DNA of 64,000 nucleotides, taken from positions 1 to 64,000 of the forward strand of contig SVGN01000006.1 in the NCBI GenBank assembly GCA_015056315.1, in the 5' to 3' direction. The position numbers were made by a program, and so were the translations under genes. Within the stretch, counting starts at the first letter, position 1. Every line of letters begins with the position of its first letter. Below, piece after piece: positions 42,317 through 51,022 of this stretch. Below the pieces are notes generated by a model. That model did not search any database, had not been told where the DNA came from, and saw only the letters and a program-made list of their open reading frames with translations. Source of the stretch: Clostridiales bacterium (GTDB lineage: Bacteria > Bacillota > Clostridia > Christensenellales > Aristaeellaceae).

Positions 42317-43495
42317 TCACTTGACCGAATCCATATAGTTTTGCATCCTGCTTGCGCTGTCCCTGCGCATCTTCTCCGTAACATGGATGTATATGTTGGC
42401 GGTGGTGGATATGTTGGAATGCCCCAGAGCTTCGGAAACCACCTTCAGATCGTCGCCGTTCTGGAGGGAGATCGTCGCATAAGTGTGCCGGAGATCGTGA
42501 ACACGGGCGGAGGGTATGCCGGATGCCCTCACAATGCGCTTGAAGCTGCCGTAAACCGAATCAACAGTAAGGTGCTTGCCATCCTCATGGGTGAATACCA
42601 AGTCAAGCGAATTCGCCCATTCTGAGCCGAAAAACAACCGTTGCTGTGCCTGTGTCCTGCGTTGCTCTCTCAGTATATCCACGATACCGGGGGCAAGCGT
42701 TACCGTCCTGACACCACCCGTTTTGGTCTCTGCCAGCCGGTATTGACCGCCCCCGCCGGGGAGCCTTTCTTTTTGTAACTGACGATCAATGCGGATGGTT
42801 CCATTGTCGAAGTCCACGCAGCACCAGCGAAGCCCCAGAGCTTCACCCATTCGCATTCCGGAGAACAAAATAACCGTGAACAGGTTTTGATACTTGTGAC
42901 CTTGCACAGCTTGGAGAAACGTTCTCACTTCCGCATCCGTAAGGGGCTTTATTTCGTGTTTCTCTGCCCTTGGCAGCTCACAGGCATCACAGGGGTTGAC
43001 CTTGATGTAATCAATCTTTACAGCTTGTTGCAGGGCTTTATGGAGTATCCCATGCAGGTTCTTTATGCTTTTGTTGCTGAGACCGCCGGAGCCGTTCCCC
43101 CTCTCCCGCTGCTTTTTGTTATACAGGCTTTGGATCATGGGGGCGGTGAGCTGGGACAACTTCACAGCACCGATACCGGGCTTTATATGCTGCTCTATGT
43201 ATGTCCTGTACTGGCTGCGGGTGGAGGCTTTCACGCTGCCAAGGTATTCCCCGTGCCAGATGTCCATCCATTGTGCAACGGTGAGCCGGGACGGCTCAGT
43301 AAACACGCCTTGGTCAACCTCCGCCGTGTATGCGGTGATCTTCTTCCGAACCTCCGCCTGTGTTTTGCCGTAGAAGGACTTTTGCAGCAGCTTCCCGGAG
43401 CCGGGATCCCTGCCGATGGAGATACGCCCTTCCCAGCTTCCGTCCTTCCGCTGGCGGATCATGCCTTGCCCATTAGCTGCTTTGTGTTTCGCCAT
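42317..43495 (-). CDS. int: Tyrosine site-specific integrase
   Basis: A 392-residue phage-type recombinase: an N-terminal AP2-like arm-binding domain (WEGRISIGRDPGSGK), a SAM-like core-binding domain (WMDIWHGEYLGSVKASTRSQYRTYI), and the catalytic domain with Arg in SGMRMGEALGLRW, HDLRHTYA, GHSNISTT and the Tyr nucleophile in ANIYIHV. The gene points at attL 108 bp away, as usual. The ATG follows GGAGG and overlaps the end of the repressor gene by 23 bp. Confidence 0.95.
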   Translation of the reverse strand: MAKHKAANGQGMIRQRKDGSWEGRISIGRDPGSGKLLQKSFYGKTQAEVRKKITAYTAEVDQGVFTEPSRLTVAQWMDIWHGEYLGSVKASTRSQYRTYIEQHIKPGIGAVKLSQLTAPMIQSLYNKKQRERGNGSGGLSNKSIKNLHGILHKALQQAVKIDYIKVNPCDACELPRAEKHEIKPLTDAEVRTFLQAVQGHKYQNLFTVILFSGMRMGEALGLRWCCVDFDNGTIRIDRQLQKERLPGGGGQYRLAETKTGGVRTVTLAPGIVDILREQRRTQAQQRLFFGSEWANSLDLVFTHEDGKHLTVDSVYGSFKRIVRASGIPSARVHDLRHTYATISLQNGDDLKVVSEALGHSNISTTANIYIHVTEKMRRDSASRMQNYMDSVK

Positions 43496-44273
43496 TTATA
43501 CGATCCTCCAATATCTGCATAACTTCTTCGACGGTTGGGACTTCCTCATCCGGGCGGATTACAATCTGCGTTTCTGTTTCTGACAACGGCGGAGGGGAAC
43601 CCCGTTTGAAAGTGACCTTAAAATTCTTGTTCGCTTCTGCTATGAGCCTTTGCAAATCTATTTCATGTTTCAGCCGTTCCAGATCCACGGGGGCGGATGC
43701 CTTTTCTGTGGAATATTTCAAAATCAGAGATTTCACCCAATCTGTAAGAATATCCCTCATTTCGTATTCGCATTCACGGGAAACCCTGCTGAACTCCAAC
43801 AGTAAGCGACCAATGCCGACCCCATCCGGCTGCTGAAACTCATCGATTAGTGTATCCATATCCTTGCTTTCGATATAATCCGCCCATGCTTTGTGCTGCA
43901 GCAGCATATTGGCGTGGCTGGCAAGTGAGAAAACCCGTTCGAGATTCCCGGCGAAATCATCAACGATCCAAAGGGCTTGTGGTTCATGTTCCTTCAGAAA
44001 CGAAAGCTGTTCCGCCGTGGCCTGTGATATACCCAGCAGGGCGCAAGCGTTTTGCATATCCTGCTCTATGCTCTTGCATTCCGTCCTTCCAAGCAGATAG
44101 TCGGTAGATACACCGTAATGATCAGCGATCATAACAAGGGTATCAAACCCCGGTTCTCTTCGCTCCCCTTCGTACATGGAATAAGCCGAAGCCTTTAGCC
44201 CTATGGCTTGCGCTGCCTCCGCCTGTGTTCGTTCCCCTCTTAATTCCCTTAGTCTTTGCCCGAAACCATTCAT
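43473..44273 (-). CDS. XRE-type repressor of the element
   Basis: A 266-residue protein with an N-terminal HTH (RLRELRGERTQAEAAQAIGLKASAYSMYEGERREPGFDTLVMIADHYGVSTDYLLG). The remainder is helical and of unknown fold; no RecA-type peptidase motif is seen. The ATG at 44273 follows GGGAGG. It is divergent from the excisionase gene and coupled to the integrase, consistent with the lysogeny-type control switch lying in 44274-44426. Confidence 0.85.
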   Translation of the reverse strand: MNGFGQRLRELRGERTQAEAAQAIGLKASAYSMYEGERREPGFDTLVMIADHYGVSTDYLLGRTECKSIEQDMQNACALLGISQATAEQLSFLKEHEPQALWIVDDFAGNLERVFSLASHANMLLQHKAWADYIESKDMDTLIDEFQQPDGVGIGRLLLEFSRVSRECEYEMRDILTDWVKSLILKYSTEKASAPVDLERLKHEIDLQRLIAEANKNFKVTFKRGSPPPLSETETQIVIRPDEEVPTVEEVMQILEDRINGETQSS

Positions 44274-44345
44274 AACGGTATCGCCTCCCGCTAAATAGTA
44301 CCACACAGCACCACAGAACGCAAGTTTTTTATGTTGCGCATTGCG

Positions 44346-44394
44346 AACTGTGTTGCATTATCACTTTACATAGTGTATAATAGATTTGTGGTAA
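44346..44394. promoter_or_regulatory. Divergent promoter region between repressor and excisionase
   Basis: On the plus strand TTGCAT, a 17-bp spacer and TATAAT fall within this span and drive the excisionase. A facing minus-strand TTGCGT/TACTAT pair with 17-bp spacing lies just left (about 44294-44323). Short TTGCG/GTTGC repeats between them are candidate repressor sites. Confidence 0.55.
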
Positions 44395-44426
44395 TCCACA
44401 ATCTGTAAACAAAGGAGCATACGAGA

Positions 44427-44612
44427 ATGAACGAAAACCGTATCACCATCACCCCGAAGGAAGCAGCCGGAATGCTGGGTCTGTCCATGACAACCATGTA
44501 TGAGCTGGTACACAGCGAGGGCTTCCCCTCTATCCGGGTAGGCAAGAAGATTCTCATCAACGTGGAGGGCTTGAAACACTGGGTCAACGAGCGCAGCGGG
44601 ATGGTGGTGTGA
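44427..44612 (+). CDS. Excisionase-family DNA-binding protein
   Basis: A 61-residue MerR-like winged helix of the excisionase type (ITPKEAAGMLGLSMTTMYELV, then PSIRVGKKILINVEGLKHWV). It either assists integrase in excision or activates the early genes. The ATG follows AAAGGAG. First gene of the rightward operon; the next starts 4 bp after its stop. Confidence 0.88.
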   Translation: MNENRITITPKEAAGMLGLSMTTMYELVHSEGFPSIRVGKKILINVEGLKHWVNERSGMVV

Positions 44613-44616
44613 TGCG

Positions 44617-45354
44617 TTGGAAAACGGATACATCAAGCTGTGGCGATCCATTGACAGCTGGGGCTGGAGGACGAACCCGAACACTTTGAGCGTGTTTCTG
44701 TACTGCCTCACCCATGCCCGCCACACTCCGGGAGAGTATCATGGTGTGCAGCTCCAGCCGGGGCAGCTGATCACCGGCAGGGATGCTATCAGCCGGGGAA
44801 CAGGGGTAACCACCCAATCCGTGCGTACAGCCCTCAACAATCTAAAAAAAGGCGGAGAATTAACCATCAAATCAACCAACAAATTCTCTGTTATAACCGT
44901 TGTGAATTGGGCAAAATTCCAATCCGCAACCGCCACACCTAACCAGCAACCTAACCAACAACTAACCAACAACCAACCAGCAACTAACCAACAACTAACC
45001 ACAAACAAGAATGATAAGAATGAAATAATGGAAGATGTTGTTGGGGGCAGCATCAGCACCATTCTCGACGATGTTATCAAGAGGGGATGGGGTAAACCAC
45101 CAACGCCGTACATCGCCGGAGAAATAGCACGGCTTGCCAACGAATACGGGGCTACTTTTGTTTCGGCTGCTGTAGATACCGCTCTGGCTCACGATACAAA
45201 GGGCGGAATATCCATAGCGTATGTCGAAAAGATTCTTTCCAATATGCCACGCCGAACAGCGGTTCCAAAAGTCAAGTTTGAGAAGCGCATAGACGAACAT
45301 GGAAACCCGTATGTTGTTGTGATCCGTACCCCGGAGCCGGACGATCCATATTAA
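44617..45354 (+). CDS. Phage-type replication initiator / DnaD-like protein
   Basis: A 245-residue protein. The N-terminal winged helix (ENGYIKLWRSIDSWGW ... GQLITGRDAISRGTGVTTQSVRTALNNLKKGGELTI) is that of phage replisome organisers. A Gln/Asn/Thr-rich linker (about 107-130) is encoded by repeated CTAACCA-type DNA. The C-terminal part (DDVIKRGWGKPPTPYIAGEIARL ... SIAYVEKIL) resembles the DnaD/DnaB_2 domain that loads helicase. The start is a TTG right after the excisionase stop. The repeated linker DNA may be the replication origin. Confidence 0.8.
   Translation: MENGYIKLWRSIDSWGWRTNPNTLSVFLYCLTHARHTPGEYHGVQLQPGQLITGRDAISRGTGVTTQSVRTALNNLKKGGELTIKSTNKFSVITVVNWAKFQSATATPNQQPNQQLTNNQPATNQQLTTNKNDKNEIMEDVVGGSISTILDDVIKRGWGKPPTPYIAGEIARLANEYGATFVSAAVDTALAHDTKGGISIAYVEKILSNMPRRTAVPKVKFEKRIDEHGNPYVVVIRTPEPDDPY
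44937..45000 (+). repeat. CTAACCA-rich repeats, possible origin
   Basis: Repeated AACTAACCAACAA-type units inside the replication gene. Origins embedded in the initiator's linker-coding DNA are typical of such phage replication modules. Confidence 0.45.
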
Positions 45355-45416
45355 CCCACCGCTTTTGAAATCATCCGCTTGCAAATGCTTGCAGATGAAT
45401 GCACCCCTGTAAGAAA

Positions 45417-45464
45417 GTACCCCGGTTAGTACCTTGGTTAGTACCCCACTTTGTACCCCAGTAA
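45417..45464 (+). repeat. Four 12-bp direct repeats (GTACC...)
   Basis: GTACC recurs at 45417, 45429, 45441 and 45453, an exact 12-bp period (consensus GTACCCCGGTTA), immediately before a ribosome binding site. They may be iterons for the replication protein or an operator. Confidence 0.6.
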
Positions 45465-45473
45465 GGAGGAACG

Positions 45474-45650
45474 ATGAGCAGAGCAAGCGATTATAGCAAC
45501 CTTGAAGATACCCCCGCCCGGAAGCGGAAGTGGTACAGGAACAACCCCGACAAGGTTCTGGCAGAACGGCAGAGGGCAGCCCTCCGCCTGCTGGAGCGAA
45601 CCGGCTGCATCGTTGCCGGTATCGTTGTCAATGATCCCCGGAAACTTTGA
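45474..45650 (+). CDS. Small phage-type protein
   Basis: 58 residues, ATG after AAGGAGG. The motif RKRKWYRNNPDKV resembles short basic proteins often found in phage early regions. The second small protein at 49262 has a similar RKWRRENPEKV core. Function unknown. Confidence 0.6.
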   Translation: MSRASDYSNLEDTPARKRKWYRNNPDKVLAERQRAALRLLERTGCIVAGIVVNDPRKL

Positions 45651-45746
45651 TTTTTTCGCCCCCGTAAGGGGGCTATTTTTATTCCGTCGGGATGGTGAAT
45701 GAATAAAGACAATGAGAAAATGAAAGGGAAAGGAGGGGGATAACCA

Positions 45747-46058
45747 TTGAACTCTAAACGTAAAGGGAACGCCGGGGAGCGGGAACTGCTCTCCATCTTG
45801 GCGGAGGCTGGAAAGGCTGAAAGGAACGATCAGCGGTATATCGGCGGGAAGGACAACCCCGATATATCCTTCCAGCACAACGGCAAGAAGTACCATGTAG
45901 AGTGCAAGCGTTGTGAAAAGCTGAGTCTGTACGAAGCAATGGAACAGGCTATCCGGGATGCAAACGGTCATGCTACCCCAGTTGTGATGCACCGCAGAAA
46001 CAAGAAACCGTGGTTGGTTATCCTCCGCCTTTCGGATTTTTTGAACGAAAAGGAGTGA
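45747..46058 (+). CDS. PDDEXK nuclease, Holliday-junction-resolvase-like
   Basis: A 103-residue compact nuclease: KGNAGERELLSIL (Glu), then GKDNPDISF (Asp) and KYHVECKRCE (ExK), the PDDEXK active site, followed by a helix LSLYEAMEQAI. Similar small enzymes resolve recombination intermediates or trim ends in phage replication. The start is a TTG after GGAGGGGG. The stop overlaps the ribosome binding site of the next gene. Confidence 0.78.
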   Translation: MNSKRKGNAGERELLSILAEAGKAERNDQRYIGGKDNPDISFQHNGKKYHVECKRCEKLSLYEAMEQAIRDANGHATPVVMHRRNKKPWLVILRLSDFLNEKE

Positions 46059-46063
46059 GCAGT

Positions 46064-46480
46064 ATTCTTTTTTCGGATCTCTCACAGGTTATCTATAACC
46101 TGTGGTCTGGATTCCATCTGAACGGAATTCCAATTCCGGCATATAAAAGCGGTCACGTCCCCGACCATGCGAAACCGCCTTTTATTACCTTTTCCGTTAG
46201 CATGGGCAATCTTGGAGATGTTACCAATCAAACCGCCTTTTTGTGGCTCCGGCACACCCCCGGCAGCAACGTAAACCGGGATCGTGCAGCCGTTGCGGAT
46301 CAGATCGCCTCTGCCATCCCCACCAGAGGAAAAGCGATTGCAGCAGCCAACGGCGGAGGGGTTTGGATCTCCAGAAGCGGATTGTTCCTTTCGGATAATG
46401 ACCCGGAAGCAACCGACCCCAAGCCGGACGAAGAACCCATTATCGGCTTGCGTGTATCCTATTCGACAAAAACGTATTGA
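46064..46480 (+). CDS. Phage tail-completion-like protein (ATT start)
   Basis: 138 residues reading ILFSDLSQVIYNLWSGF at the start, then a middle with NVNRDRAAVADQIASAI and ending GLRVSYSTKTY, in the style of tail terminator/completion proteins; assignment is tentative. AGGAG (46051-46055) is followed after 8 bases by ATT, not ATG. The only other in-frame candidate, a GTG at 46010, lies within the previous gene without a ribosome binding site. The stop overlaps the next gene's Shine-Dalgarno sequence. Confidence 0.6.
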   Translation: MLFSDLSQVIYNLWSGFHLNGIPIPAYKSGHVPDHAKPPFITFSVSMGNLGDVTNQTAFLWLRHTPGSNVNRDRAAVADQIASAIPTRGKAIAAANGGGVWISRSGLFLSDNDPEATDPKPDEEPIIGLRVSYSTKTY

Positions 46481-46493
46481 GAGGTGAAGCAAA

Positions 46494-49082
46494 ATCAAAC
46501 GGATATTGCTTCCGAAACAAGTCAACCCGACCACTTTCAAGAACAGCAAGCCCCTGCACCCGCTTTTGCTGTCGGTGAGCTTCGACCAGATTCCATGCTC
46601 TATGGCGAGAATGGTTCTGCCGGAGGGGGAAAGTCTTTCGGTTCGTGAGCTGGTGCGCCTGTACACTTCCGAAGGTGATGCCGGTATTTTTCGGGTAACA
46701 GCCACCACCCCAGTATATCCGGGGAACATGGAAGTTACCCTCGCCCACGGCATATGCATTCTGAATGATACCAGAATCAAAGGGAGTGGGTACATCGAGG
46801 GCACCTTCGGATCTGTGATCGCCGATATCATCAGCCATCAAGAAGGAAACACTTTTGCGGTTGGATACTTTGCAGACGGTGAAACCGTCCGCATTAAGTA
46901 TGACAACGATACTCTTCTGGATCTTCTCAAACAGGCTTGTCAAAAGGCAAAGAAACAACGTCTAACCGTTGATCAATCCTCCGCCACTTGGATTCTTGGC
47001 TCTGAATCCATCCCCGACCATCCGACCGCAGAGGGCAGGTTTGCCAGAAATCTGGGCACGGTTTCTATGAACGTGGATGACGATAATCTTTGCACCCGGC
47101 TGGTTGTCGAACACACGAACTGGGAAACCGGCGAAAAAACATATACCTACTATGATGCGGATACCATCAGCGAATATGGAGTTGTTGAGAAGCCGTGGTC
47201 TGTTCCATACGGAGCAACCGAAGAAGATATAACAGCATACGCTAACGAATTTCTGGAAATGTGGAAAGAACCGAGCGTAAGCATTGATATTGATGCCTCC
47301 GATCTTTACGACCTCACCGGGCAAAGCATCGACCGTCTTAAAATCGGTGATATGCTCCGCTGCTGTATGCCCGATTATAAAACAACCGTGAACTGCCGCA
47401 TGAGAACCGTAACGCACCCGGATGTGTACGGCAATCCTCTTAAGCGAAGGATCACATACAGCAACAGCCCCATTGATACCTCCGGACTTTTAGTTGAACT
47501 GAAGAGGCAGAACGAAAGCAACGGGCGGAGGATCGGCGGGGCAGCATCTTCGGCGGAGGCTGCCCGATGGGGTATCAATCTCACCCATGAACGGCTTGAA
47601 GAGCTTGATCAGTATACGAAAGCAACCTTTAACGCCGTTGGTATTGAGCTGAACGCACAGAAGGCAACAGTCGGGATTCACGCAACGAACATAACCACAC
47701 TTTTCGAAGATGTTGAGCGTGTAGCACAGATAACCGGCGATGTTTCCGTTCAGCTTGATGCCCAGAACAGGACGATCAACCTCAAAGCCGACCAGAAAGC
47801 CGTTGATGATCTGACAAACGAGGTAACCACACTTGGAACAGATGTTTCTGTCGGGGTTGATGGTCTGCGAGCCACCATCCAGCAGAACGATAAAACGCTT
47901 TCCGAACTGAATGCTACTATCGCCGGTCTGGAGCATTGGGTAACCGACGGAGCAGATAACGTTTCCGAACTGGTCAATACTGTTCGTGGTTTGGAGAGCA
48001 TCGTCTCTGCTGCCGGAGGGCAGATCAGCACGCTCACCAACACCGCCGATGGCCTCACAAGCATTGTAAACGGGCAGGGCGAACAGCTTGCCACGTTCAA
48101 GACCCGCATTGATGAAATCACCAGTGAAGTCAAGGGGGCGAACGGCAGCATAACCAGCCTTTCGGTTTATGTTGATGAGATCTCCGGGGTTGTCAAAGCT
48201 GCGGGCGGGAAGATTGGTTCCTTGGTTGTATCTGCCGATGAGATTTCCGGCAAAATCACCGACCAAACGAAAGCTTTTTCGCAGCTCCTTGCAAAGATTG
48301 ATGAGATCTCTGCAAACGTACAAGCTGCGAATGGTGATATCGGCAAGATTACCGTGCAAAGCAACGAGATTGCGCAGACCATTGTGAGCGCCGATAAGCG
48401 CATCACTTCGCAGCTCAAATTGATTGCCGGTGTTATAGAGTTGCAAACCAAGGCTGATGGAACCGCTGTATCCCTCCGCCTTAATGCTCTTGACAATATG
48501 ATCACAGCACAAGCTGGAACGATTGCCAATATCAGCGGTGATACCAAGAGCATAGGCGAAACCCTTTCGACGATTACAGGCTCCACGATCTGGCAGAACA
48601 GAGAAAGCATCACCGGCGTTGTAGGGAATATGTCGGTTGGCGCAGACGGGAAGATCTATATCAAGGATGGCAGCGGTCTGATGATCACCAAGGGCAGCGC
48701 AAGCTATGGTGTGTACGATTCCAACAGCCTTACAGCGGGTATCATCGTCAACAAGATCAACGGCGGTACGGCTACCATCAAAGCCGAGCGCATCAACCTT
48801 GAAGGTTATGTTACTGCCGATAAGCTCTCCACAGAGATAGCCAACATCATGACTCAGTTTAGCGGGAAACTCAGCACAGGAGAGTTGGAAGTAACCAAAG
48901 GCCCGTTCTCTTTCCAGGGGTATAACATCGTTCGCCGGAGTAAAGCGGTGATGACAAGTTTGCCAACATTCACGACCGCAACCGTAACCCTTGCCAATGG
49001 CAACCAAATCAAAGTTGTAACTGGTTGGGCTGATGCCCCAAGCAACCACAGATCCACCCTGTTTTATCTGGGTGATGAATAA
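46494..49082 (+). CDS. Phage tail tip / minor structural protein (ATC start)
   Basis: About 862 residues. The first 340 look like a prophage tail-tip (hub/endopeptidase-like) domain. The middle 450 residues consist of repeated helical units of about 30-40 residues (ITSLSVYVDEISGVVKAAGG, KIGSLVVSADEISGKI and others), typical of an elongated receptor-directed fibre or spike shaft. The last 130 residues form a tip. GAGGTG (46481-46486) is followed after 7 bases by ATC, with an in-frame TGA just upstream. The first canonical start (TTG, 46506) is 19 bases from the ribosome binding site. Confidence 0.72.
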   Translation: MKRILLPKQVNPTTFKNSKPLHPLLLSVSFDQIPCSMARMVLPEGESLSVRELVRLYTSEGDAGIFRVTATTPVYPGNMEVTLAHGICILNDTRIKGSGYIEGTFGSVIADIISHQEGNTFAVGYFADGETVRIKYDNDTLLDLLKQACQKAKKQRLTVDQSSATWILGSESIPDHPTAEGRFARNLGTVSMNVDDDNLCTRLVVEHTNWETGEKTYTYYDADTISEYGVVEKPWSVPYGATEEDITAYANEFLEMWKEPSVSIDIDASDLYDLTGQSIDRLKIGDMLRCCMPDYKTTVNCRMRTVTHPDVYGNPLKRRITYSNSPIDTSGLLVELKRQNESNGRRIGGAASSAEAARWGINLTHERLEELDQYTKATFNAVGIELNAQKATVGIHATNITTLFEDVERVAQITGDVSVQLDAQNRTINLKADQKAVDDLTNEVTTLGTDVSVGVDGLRATIQQNDKTLSELNATIAGLEHWVTDGADNVSELVNTVRGLESIVSAAGGQISTLTNTADGLTSIVNGQGEQLATFKTRIDEITSEVKGANGSITSLSVYVDEISGVVKAAGGKIGSLVVSADEISGKITDQTKAFSQLLAKIDEISANVQAANGDIGKITVQSNEIAQTIVSADKRITSQLKLIAGVIELQTKADGTAVSLRLNALDNMITAQAGTIANISGDTKSIGETLSTITGSTIWQNRESITGVVGNMSVGADGKIYIKDGSGLMITKGSASYGVYDSNSLTAGIIVNKINGGTATIKAERINLEGYVTADKLSTEIANIMTQFSGKLSTGELEVTKGPFSFQGYNIVRRSKAVMTSLPTFTTATVTLANGNQIKVVTGWADAPSNHRSTLFYLGDE

Positions 49083-49095
49083 GGAGGAACATACC

Positions 49096-49269
49096 ATGAT
49101 CAAGATTCTTGACACCATCATTGCAGCTCTGAACAAAGTCGAGGTGCGGGGGCTGGATAATGTGAAAATCCTGAGTGATTGCATTATTACCCTTCGGGAT
49201 TTTCGCAACATGATCGCCGAAGAGCTGGAGAAGTCTGCGACCGAGACGGAGGTGGTATCCGATGACTGA
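49096..49269 (+). CDS. Small phage protein
   Basis: 57 residues, ATG after AAGGAGG. IKILDTIIAALNKVEVRG is followed by a helix and an acidic end. It resembles small helical proteins found downstream of tail genes. Function unknown. Its end overlaps the next start (ATGACTGA). Confidence 0.6.
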   Translation: MIKILDTIIAALNKVEVRGLDNVKILSDCIITLRDFRNMIAEELEKSATETEVVSDD

Positions 49270-49399
49270 AGCAGCCAAGGAAGCCCGCCGAGCCTATCAG
49301 CGTAAGTGGCGGAGGGAGAACCCCGAAAAGGTGCGGGCTACTCAGGATCGCTACTGGGAAAAGAAATCCATCGAAGCCAAAAAGGAGCTGAAAGCATGA
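49262..49399 (+). CDS. Very small basic protein
   Basis: 45 residues: MTEAAKEARRAYQRKWRREN followed by PEKVRATQDRYWEKKS. It is translationally coupled to both neighbours by overlapping ATG/TGA. It resembles in its core the protein at 45474. Function unknown. Confidence 0.55.
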   Translation: MTEAAKEARRAYQRKWRRENPEKVRATQDRYWEKKSIEAKKELKA

Positions 49400-49941
49400 G
49401 AACCCTTGATGAACTTTTGACCGCAGCGAAAGAAGCCAAGAACGGCTATTCCGCCAATGTACAGAGAGCCGAGCAGGAACGGCAGCTGCTGCAGAAAGCC
49501 CTTTCCGCAGCCCGTACAGCGCAGGAAGCTGCTGCTGCCTCTGGTGACCGTGCAGCATATGACAAGGCTCACAGCGACGAAAAGTACGCCTCCGCCCGTC
49601 TGGCTGCTATCGCCCAGCCGAAGCCGTTCTTCACCAGAGAAGAAAACAATGCCTTTGCTGCCGAAGTGCGCAGGGCATACGTTGAAGCTGTAAAACCCCA
49701 CTACAAGCACCTGCAGGAGCTGCGCCATCAATGGCAAGCTGTCCTTGACCAGATCAACGAGGAAGCCCAGAAGGTGCGTATCATCGGCAATAAGATGAAT
49801 GCAGCACACCCCCAAAACAGAGATTATTCCATTCGCTATGACAAGCCATACGAGTGTCTTTCCCCCCGTCTGGATACCTTCAAGGATGGCGAAGCCGTGC
49901 ATGCTATCGACACTTTTCTGAGAATCTACGATAAGGAGTAA
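49396..49941 (+). CDS. Phage protein of unknown function
   Basis: 181 residues, largely helical with an Ala-rich coiled-coil N-terminus (RAEQERQLLQKALSAARTAQ). ATG after AAGGAG, overlapping the previous stop. Not recognised. It lies in the tightly packed block between the tail tip and the portal gene. Confidence 0.6.
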   Translation: MRTLDELLTAAKEAKNGYSANVQRAEQERQLLQKALSAARTAQEAAAASGDRAAYDKAHSDEKYASARLAAIAQPKPFFTREENNAFAAEVRRAYVEAVKPHYKHLQELRHQWQAVLDQINEEAQKVRIIGNKMNAAHPQNRDYSIRYDKPYECLSPRLDTFKDGEAVHAIDTFLRIYDKE

Positions 49942-49947
49942 ACCGCC

Positions 49948-50478
49948 ATGAAAGAATGTATTTCCATCGCCCGTAACTTTTTGGATGTGGTTTCCGCAGC
50001 AAAAGCGGAGCTTCGCACCATCGGCGAAACCTACAAGGGCGAAGCCCTCCGCAGCAAGTCGGCGGAGGTGCTGAAGGGGCTGCAAGCCGAGTACCTTACC
50101 ACCGGGCAGCTCATCCAGAAGCGTATCGATGAAGCCGAAAAGCGTGCTGCCGAGGAACAGAAGAACCTTTTCAACGTCCCTCCCTCCGCTGATTTCCAGT
50201 ATCTTACCCTACCAATTGTGCTGGATCAGGATCAGCTTTCTATTCTTCATGAGCGCAACAGCGCAGACCCTATTTTTTGCAAGGCTCTGAACGAATACGT
50301 TCAGAAGAACCACCCCGACAGCGGTGCATATTTCTCCTGTACTGCTCCCGGCGCAAAGGCAGAATGCAACAGCATGAAGGTGGTTTTCAATGATCTGTTG
50401 CGTTCCTCTGCCCCCGCTGATATGCCCAGCTTTGACCAGATCGCCGACGATCTGTACTGGGGTATGGAAACCAACTGA
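49948..50478 (+). CDS. Phage protein of unknown function
   Basis: 176 residues. The first 80 are helical and charged (AEVLKGLQAEYLTTGQLIQKRIDEAEKR). The rest is mixed, with two Cys. The ATG follows AAGGAG at the spacing used throughout this operon. Not recognised. Confidence 0.6.
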   Translation: MKECISIARNFLDVVSAAKAELRTIGETYKGEALRSKSAEVLKGLQAEYLTTGQLIQKRIDEAEKRAAEEQKNLFNVPPSADFQYLTLPIVLDQDQLSILHERNSADPIFCKALNEYVQKNHPDSGAYFSCTAPGAKAECNSMKVVFNDLLRSSAPADMPSFDQIADDLYWGMETN

Positions 50479-50494
50479 TAAGGAGTGACCCGCC

Positions 50495-51016
50495 ATGATG
50501 CCCGAACCCCGGAAGAATCAAGATGTCCGATTGTGGCTAAAGGGCTACCGCAGCAATATGCGAAACCTTGATAACCACATCAAGGTATATGAGCGTTACC
50601 GGGCAAAGGTTGACAGGTATGAAGCTGCTTTCAGCAGGGCTACCAGCGCAACCCAGAAATGGGGAACGGGCATCAAGGGGAACCAGCGCAATTTCTCAGA
50701 CAAAACCGCCGATGCGGTTCTGGAGATGATAGAAGCCTCCGCCACCGCCAGCCGGGGAGATTATGACGGTCTTTTCGATTGGCTGGTGGAGGATCTCTCC
50801 GCTCTGGCTTCCTCCGGCCGTAAAGTGCTGGCAGCTATCAACAACCTATCCCATGCAGACCACAAAGATGCGCTTTTCCGGCGGTATATCGTTGGTGATA
50901 CATGGGAGAAGATCGCCCTTGATATGGGCGTTTCTGTTGAATCCGTGTATAAGTGGCACGGGCATGCGCTGGATGAACTGAAAGAAAAGGGCGTACTTCC
51001 GCCCGAAAAGGAGTGA
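50495..51016 (+). CDS. Sigma-70 region 4-like phage regulator
   Basis: 173 residues. The C-terminus AIALF-type helix is followed by RRYIVGDTWEKIALDMGVSVESVYKWHGHALDELKEKGVL, a sigma region 4-like helix-turn-helix as in ArpU/late-gene regulators. The N-terminal part is helical. It stands directly before the portal gene, where late-gene activators normally lie. The ATG follows AAGGAG; the next gene's ribosome binding site overlaps its end. Confidence 0.72.
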   Translation: MMPEPRKNQDVRLWLKGYRSNMRNLDNHIKVYERYRAKVDRYEAAFSRATSATQKWGTGIKGNQRNFSDKTADAVLEMIEASATASRGDYDGLFDWLVEDLSALASSGRKVLAAINNLSHADHKDALFRRYIVGDTWEKIALDMGVSVESVYKWHGHALDELKEKGVLPPEKE

Positions 51017-51022
51017 TCCACC

